DNA from: Megalonaias nervosa
Taxonomy: Eukaryota > Mollusca > Bivalvia > Unionida > Unionidae
Length of the DNA stretch: 64,000 nt
Assembly: GCA_016617855.1 (NCBI GenBank)
Contig: JAECUM010094113.1
Span: 1 to 64,000 of the forward strand
Direction: 5' to 3'
In this document: positions 57,540-64,000 of the stretch, piece by piece
How the letters are laid out: each line of letters starts with the position of its first letter
Position numbering within the stretch: the stretch's first letter is position 1
Notes under the pieces: model-generated
What the model saw: only the letters and a program-made list of their open reading frames with translations
What the model was told of the DNA's origin: nothing
Database searches by the model: none
Position numbers and translations under genes: made by a program

Positions 57540-59740
57540 TAATAGCATCTTTTGATGATTGTTTATAGCATTGGAAAGTCAAAATTGAAAGCATTCACTC
57601 CATGGCAACAATTTTGGTCCCTGATAATTGGGATTTCTTAGTCTCTCTGGACATCATGCAGAGACAATTATATTTCTCACACATTCCAAACTTCATTTCT
57701 CAGTATGTATTCACAGTGAAAGCTATCTTGAATGGTGTATTTGATTGACTGGAGAGAGTACATGCTGTAATTGACCTATCGCCGCTTGTCAATCACACTG
57801 GATCAAATAACCAGCAATAATGAATTGATTCTGATAAGTATTTACAAATTTTGCAATGATTTGTTGATTCCTCGATCGATAACAGTGAAAAGAAGTCTTG
57901 CAATTCTGACAGTCAATATCCAGATCATCTAAATGGAGGAATTAGATGTATTCCTTTCCTGAAACATAGGTGAAACTTCGATAGATAACGACTTGTCACG
58001 TGTACGAACAGCTGAATAAAGACACAATTGATGGCAATTACAACGTGTTTGTTTGCATTAAAGTATGTCCCTTTGATAGCGTGGGAAAAATTGAAATTGA
58101 AAAATATATATGTAAAAATTAACGTTTCAAGAATATAGGTGGAGAACCCCCTAACTTTCGGGCTTTGATATATATTATTTATTCTCATATAGGAAGCCCT
58201 GAACCCAAGGCTGCAGTATTTTAAAGTTTGAAAATTTACACTTTAATGTTAGCTTGTCCCAAAATTAATGATTCATCGTCTTGATCTTTCAGACACTAGA
58301 GTGACGCTTTACTTTCTCGTTGGGTTGAAGAAGGGATGGGGATACAAAACTGTAATTAGTAGTAAAGAAATACAAAATAAAGGTTTCAAATAATTATCTT
58401 CCGATATATTAAGCATGCATTTACATTTTTACATCAACATCATTGATCAAAATTCCATCTGACGAACATAACAGACCTTAAAATTATTATGTACAACAGT
58501 ATACTTCTAAACAGTAATTATTTACAATTTTGTTATAAATTTTAATTCATATACTTCCAAGGCAGCATAAACATAAGTCAGATAAAATTAACAAGGATAA
58601 CATTATATGCTAAATACATCAGCATCTTTTGGAGGAAGTTTCCTTTCATATGAATAAGTTCCTAAACAGCTTTACAATTGATTGTTATTATTTACTGAAA
58701 TAAAACATTTAGGTTCTTGAACTACATATATAAATATTGTCTACTGCAGTATAATTAATGCAACTTTGTAATTTTATATCTTTAAGAATAATACAAATCA
58801 CATTAAATAAACATATCACTTAAATTGAAATGTATTTCTTTGCCAAATATCGCATGTTTGTCGGAGGTTAAGTCACCTGATTTGGTAGGCGGAGCGATCT
58901 GTTGTCTCGCGTAAGGTCAATTGATATCAGCTTGCAACTTATCTCTACTATTTAGTATTCATGATCGTAAAATCTGTTACGATTATCATTGTGTATAGGA
59001 CCTTATCCACTTAATAGTTAAGACAGAGTTACCTAACCTTGGGTCAAATTAGGGATAATTCTGTCTGATGAATGAGAATAATGGAATCAGTCTGTTATCA
59101 GTCCACATTTGTTTCTTAACTCTGGATGTAATGCTATCTCGTTTCATGTTGCTAGTCCCCAGTCCAAGGTGAAAATTTGCTTCTTCATTTAGTAATTGGG
59201 AGTCTAGAACAAAGACAACACAGCCCCAGTCCAATGTCTTTGTCATTTCCATTCGTATAGGATGTCATCCTTCTTTTCCTTGGACTCCTTGAAGTACAGC
59301 ACATCTTTGTGCACTCAAGAATTTAAGTAATCTTTGTGTCTTTTCCCATCATTTCAATAATTTGTATCCATTTTTCTAGTGTGGTTGACCTTTTCCTCTC
59401 AGTCCTTGTGTTTTATTTCAGTTATCTGTGTCCATTTCTCATTTTGTTGACATTTTATTGTATCTTATCCACACACTAGTCCTGCAGTACAGGTTTAGAT
59501 TTATTCTCTTGTTGGTACTGATGTTAGGGTAAGTATTACCCATTACAAATTTTTAAAAATTTTTTGATGCTTTGGCAGCTTTGCTCCACTGGTCATAGAC
59601 TAGAAGAACTTATGGGATGACCTGTTGTCAGTCATCGATCAACTGATATCTTTCTGTCCATTGGCACAAGTTTGTTATCAGTATTCCTCCTCAACTACTT
59701 TGAGGATTGCAATGAAACTATACAACACATTCATCCTAAT
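57540..59740. other. SAMD8 intron downstream of TM3 exon
   Basis: AT-rich intron with no exon that could encode the SMS catalytic motifs, and no recognised repeat. Confidence 0.4.
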
Positions 59741-59749
59741 GTCTAGTCA

Positions 59750-61300
59750 GTCCTAAATGAAATTTGTGCTTCTTGGATATCCAGTAGGGCTGACAGCAGC
59801 CACGTTGAAAATCTTGTTTTTGCTTCTTGTCATTAGTGGATGGTCATATCAGCATTGGGTTTTACTGAAAGACTTCTTATGATGTCTAGTTGACTCTTAA
59901 TGAAAATGGTGTTGATCAGATATCCAGTATGCATACATGCCAACCATTATGATTTTGGCATAATCATTACTCCTTTTTAACCTGATTACACCTTATGCTT
60001 GCCTACACATAGATTACACCTTTTTGGTTCATTAAAAATATGAAGCAGTAATGGTTGTGTTTGTCATTTTTATTATCATCTCTTTTAATTCCACACAACA
60101 TGTAACTTTGAGAATATTATATAAAAAAAGAAAAAGACTGCTGCATAAGAATACATTTGTACATTGTAGACCAACATGTACTTTCCTTATTTTCTATTTA
60201 TAGCAGCTGAATATGGGACATTTCCAAGCAAACAGTTTTCTTCAATTTGAAAATATATGTTCACAGATTCGTTATATTTTGATAGTATGTTTAGGCATGG
60301 ACCAGTCTATACTTTAGAAAAAGAGGTGCCAGATTTTAAGCAAATCAGGCTTTATTGATGTGAATTATGGATGTTATATGACTGAAAAATGTTAAAGGAG
60401 AGGGATCGTTTTAAACTTGGATCAGAAAAAGGACAAATCAATAGCGCTTTACAAACTGAAGAAGAAGAATATGAGAGTGATGAGCATTCAGATTGAGCAT
60501 ATTCTAAGCTAATTGCAGAATCTGAGAACTTGACCACAGTCCACAGTGGCCGGCTTGAAAATCTTGTTGTCACTACTTCTGAATTGTGGCCATATAAACA
60601 AAGTCATATTGATGTGCATTTTTAAACAAAACCTTCTTGTGATGTCCAGTTGATCTTAAATGACATCCAGTATGGCCACCATAAAAACCATCTTGAAAAT
60701 CTTGTTACTGGTACATTTCTAGAATGGAACTTCATATCAGCTTCGGTTTTCATGAGAAGACTTTTTATGGTATCTAGTTGGACTTAAAATAAAAATTGTG
60801 CCAAATAAAAAATATGCCTGCGACAGTGGCTATGTTGAAAATCTTGTCACTGCTCCTACTAGATGGAAAATCATATTAACATTGGGCTTTCACTAGATTA
60901 TTTCTTATGATGTCTGCCCAGGTAGTTGGTATTAAATTAATAATGGTGTCAGTCTGAAATCCAGTGTGGCCACCATGGCAGCCATCTTGAAAATGTTATT
61001 GCTACTCCTCAATAAAAAATCATATTAACTTTGGGTATTCACCAGTAGACTAATTATGATATCTTGTTAGTTCTGAATGAAAAGGGTGCTGAATGGGCCT
61101 CAAATATGGTTGCCACAGTGAACATTTTGAAAATCTTGTCACAAATTCTCCTGAATGGATGGTCACATCAACAAGGGATTTTCCCCCAAAAGTCTTCAAA
61201 TGTGGTCTAGTTTGTCTTAAATGAAAATGGTGCCAGTCCTACATCCAGTATGGCTTCAAGAACGGCTAATTTGAAAATCTTATTGCTCAGTAATATCAGA
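59750..61300 (-). repeat. 145-bp monomer array, about 7 units, interrupted
   Basis: TTGAAAATCTTG(T) marks the units at about 59,804, 60,555, 60,693, 60,834, 60,985, 61,126 and 61,271 (spacing 138-151 bp). Associated phrases are CCAGTATGGCCACC, ATGATGTCTAGTTG(A/G), GGTTTTCA-GA-GACTT and TGGTCATAT. It is the reverse orientation of the arrays elsewhere. The gap between the first and second marker holds about 600 bp of other sequence. Confidence 0.85.
59934..60540. mobile_element. Possible insertion inside the 145-bp array
   Basis: This unrelated segment separates two array units. Its left edge, CATGCCAACCATTATGATTT with TGGCATAATCATTACTCC, resembles the reversed end of interspersed element E (GACATGCCAACCCTTACGAT). 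The right boundary and any target duplication were not fixed. Confidence 0.4.
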
Positions 61301-61419
61301 GATGGATTAAACACTCAGCAGTTTTAAAAAATATAGTTTTAACTTGAATTCCTGGAAATTTGTTTTGATCAGTAGAGTGTCAATCTATTTGATTGACTCA
61401 TATTTCATCCTTTCATCAG

Positions 61420-61860
61420 TACCAAAAGAAGCTGGCAAAGGCGGCCATAAAAAAGCTTCACCCACAGCTTTTTTTGGTATGCACTGTGTGTAAATGACTT
61501 GTACAGGTGTCCTGTCTATGCTTTGTTTGCTGAGGATGTGTGGGATTTAGCTGAAAGTCACCACTCCTACACAAGCGTGAAGAGTGAAGCAGCTTCTTCA
61601 TCACAGCTGGACCCCCTACATTCCAGGGATAAGCCAATATCACTTCCCACTTTCAGGTACTTGAAAGTCACAGGTCATTGATCCTGTGAGGGATAACAGG
61701 TATTTCCAGGTTCAGGGAGGTTACCTATACCCCAGAGCAAGTCCTGCCCTTCTTGCACAAAGGAAGTGCAGTTTTCTCTGACTTGTCAAACAGGTAGATT
61801 GTGTCAAGTACCCAGGATATGAACTCCACTGCTAACAGACTCCACTGTCAGCAATCTTTA
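61420..61860 (+). pseudogene. Possible upstream part of DIRS relic
   Basis: Broken protein-like text (LFAEDVWDLAESHH, VKSEAASSSQLDPLHSRDKP) directly upstream of the DIRS RT remnant on the same strand. Could be gag; no defining motif. Confidence 0.3.
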
Positions 61861-63220
61861 TCACCAGATGACTGGTCACTGAGCACTGGCTACTGTGGTC
61901 AGTCCAATGACTGCTTGATGCACAATGTTCTCAGACATATCTTACTCAGAGACCTTTCAGTCTTTTGGAAAAAATGACTTGTCTGCGTTTAATCCCAAAT
62001 CTGAAGATGTTGGATTTGATTCCTTCTCAGAATTTCACTACAAATCTAGGGATGGTATGTGTTCTTACTGACTAGATCACACATATACTCTCCTCACAAC
62101 AAGAGTGTTCAAGAGGGCTTTATTGTCTTTTTGCCTCCTGGAGACCCTGAGCATAGCAGAAGATCTAGTTCCCTTTCGAAGACTTCATATGAGACCTTTT
62201 CAGCTTCTGATGCTAGAAAATTGGAGATGTCACAGGGACCCCCTTTGTAGCTTGGATTCTGTTGAGATCCAGATTTCATGTCCAGTTTAGCAGGTTGATA
62301 AATCAGGCCAGAGTTCCGATACATGCCCAAGAACCTCACTACTTCCTTCATACCATCACATCAAATTTGGGCAGGGATGTTCACCTTGATATGGTCCAGG
62401 CAGGACTCTTACCTGCATATCCAGATTCTAGAAATGTATGTGGTTTTTGAAGCACAGAAGGGGTGCTTAAGTTTCTTATGAGTTGTGGTATGATTGTCAT
62501 GGCATAACTCAGATGGCAAGGATGCACTCATCAGGCTTCTCTTTGCTTTGAAGTCTTAAAGCTCCTTCATTGGACAGGTTTGGAGGCAATCACTCTAAGA
62601 GTCTTACTCATTCCAGAAATATTGTAGCAGACAGCCTTTCAATGTAAGGAATTGCAGTCCTGATGGAATGACCTCTACAATTTTAGTTGTGGAGGAAGCC
62701 TTTGGTAGCTTTGTTTGCAGTGAGGCTTAATACCAAACTACCACTTTATATTTGGCCAGCGCCAGATCAAAGTGCGTGGAGGGTGGGGGATACTTTTGGC
62801 CTGTAGTGTGAAGGACTATATGCCCACACCTTTCAGAATGGTTCTTGGGTTCTTCACAGCCAAGGGACTTCATCCTTACAGCTCATCCTAATAGCCCCCA
62901 CCCCATGCTGACAAATATCATGGTAAAAAGATCTCAAACTGTTGCTGGACTGCCCCAGGAAGTCACTGCTGCAGACAGGTCTGCTGTCTCAGTACAGAGG
63001 GTCCCTCCTGCAAAACAATCCACAGATACTCCACCTTCACACTTTGCTCACATAAAAATATATATTTGCCAAGATCAATTTTTGAGTATGGTTGCAGACT
63101 GCATCAACCAGGCTAGAAGACTGTCAACTTTCAAAGTACTTCTGATATTTGACAGCTGCCATTTATTTTTTGGTAGATTAGTTTCAGAGCTCCTTTTGGT
63201 CCAAGAGAATGAAGGATGAG
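61860..63220 (+). mobile_element. DIRS-type retrotransposon relic: RT end, RNase H, recombinase start
   Basis: Plus strand, several frames: MLDLIPSQNFT (about 62,000-62,035), AEDLVPFRRLHMRPFQ (62,150-62,200), and a decayed RNase H region with IVADSLS-like text (about 62,620). Then LFAVRLNTKLPLYIWPAPDQ (62,710-62,768), SSLQLILIAPT (62,868-62,900), and finally FLSMVADCINQARRLSTFKV (63,081-63,140). The last block resembles the N-terminal core-binding part of the DIRS tyrosine recombinase. Succession of RT, RNase H and tyrosine recombinase in this order defines DIRS elements. Many stops and frameshifts; it lies in the SAMD8 intron in the gene's orientation. The catalytic R-H-R-Y part is not seen. 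Confidence 0.8.
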
Positions 63221-64000
63221 CAGAACTGAGATTGGACTGGAACTATGTTGTTTGTGTTCTAGACCTCCCTTTATTAACTGAGATTTGACTGGAACTATGT
63301 TGTTTGTGTTCTAGACCTCCATTTATTAACTGGCAGAGGGAATTTTCACCTAGGAATTGGGATTAGTGCCAGGAGTTGATATGGCAGCATAATGATAGCA
63401 AGTATGTATTACATAATTAAACTTTTACCCACAATAACTAAATTTCTTATGCGATTTTTATCATAAGTAGAATATACATGTAGGTTTACATTATAAAGTT
63501 TTATGACAGGTTCCAGTATGAGCAAAATCAATGTATATTAATGAGGTGGTCATGCATCTGATTGGATGCATTTGTTACATTTTGGATACTCTATTTTTGA
63601 TCTAGTTTTTATTAAATTTAAACTATGGACTTGTATTACCAAAATCTTTGGTCTTTTAATAATGACCAGGATTAATGCATATTTTTGAGGCAGTCTTCAG
63701 TCTGATTGACTGAGCATGTTACTATGCTGAAGATGATATTTATGATCTGATTTTAATAAAATTTGGAATGTGTGTTTATGTCATCAAGATCTTGGAAGAA
63801 TTCATTAGAGAGTATGATCAGTGCATCATTGATGTTGCATCTGATTCACCAATGTGGATCAGAACACTAACAAATCCCAACTCAGTTTTATTTTTACTTG
63901 CCCATGGTAAAGTTTCTTGGAAACTTGAGCTTGCCTGAGCTGAATTTGAGCTTGTCTGGGAGTTAGGCAAGTTGATTTGTAAATCCATGCATGCCAATGC
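63220..64000. other. SAMD8 intron, window end
   Basis: A direct duplication GAGATTTGACTGGAACTATG with TTGTTTGTGTTCTAGACCTC occurs at about 63,228 and 63,280 (52-bp offset). Loosely repeated ATG(A/C)AT...TCTGATTG(G/A) text follows at 63,555 and 63,697. No exon is seen. Confidence 0.45.

Noticed and set aside
57532..64000. Search for the remaining SMSr exons (conserved CGD..SGHT and H..D catalytic blocks)
   Set aside because: No reading frame with these blocks and splice sites was found by eye, so the rest of the gene is taken to lie outside the window.

Overview
This is a eukaryotic, intron-rich, AT-rich nuclear window from an invertebrate. A mollusc is the most likely source, though that is inferred. 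The two host genes are animal genes with long introns. The tail at about 11,720-11,790 (GACAGACGATG... then CATAAGCTCACTTGG) looks like the 3' end of repeats I associate with mollusc genomes. There is no bacterial gene organisation, and almost all short open frames are chance frames or fall inside repeats.

Two protein-coding genes can be read, pointing away from each other. (1) A complete mitochondrial porin gene (VDAC) lies on the minus strand. It has eight coding exons from 43,893 down to 15,725, all with GT-AG junctions and matching phases, giving 849 nt and 282 aa. (2) The 5' part of a sphingomyelin-synthase-related gene (SAMD8/SMSr) lies on the plus strand. Exons 53,418-54,095 and 57,414-57,531 encode the SAM domain and the first three membrane segments; the catalytic exons lie beyond the window. 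The 5' ends face each other across about 9.5 kb. A CpG-richer patch at 44,380-44,640 is the best promoter candidate.

Layout: 1-15.7 kb is intergenic and repeat-built: a 40-bp minisatellite invaded by SINEs, arrays of an about 145-bp monomer, a decayed R2/Hero-type LINE (+) and a decayed DIRS-type retrotransposon (-). 15.7-43.9 kb is VDAC; its introns hold a BED-finger hAT relic, a perfect 62-bp tandem array, three copies of one about 0.8-kb element, a MITE with about 50-bp inverted ends, a second DIRS fragment, a pogo-like MITE, a TTF-finger hAT relic and a piggyBac-type element with both ends intact. 44-53 kb separates the genes and contains a MITE, a long coding-like but unassigned stretch with a possible Polinton-like minor capsid frame, and a 56-bp minisatellite split by a full-length SINE with a 12-bp target duplication. 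53.4-64 kb is SAMD8; its introns hold a 30-bp minisatellite, a 1.8-kb 43-bp minisatellite with higher-order organisation, an (AT)n tract, a large 145-bp-monomer array and a DIRS relic reaching into its tyrosine recombinase.

The two genes have no obvious joint function: VDAC is the outer-mitochondrial-membrane metabolite channel, and SMSr makes ceramide phosphoethanolamine and senses ceramide in the ER. The most distinctive part of the window is its repeat biology: recurrent short arrays of a 145-bp monomer carrying AAGATGGC/GCCATATT motifs, and nested or self-targeting insertions whose order can be read from target duplications.
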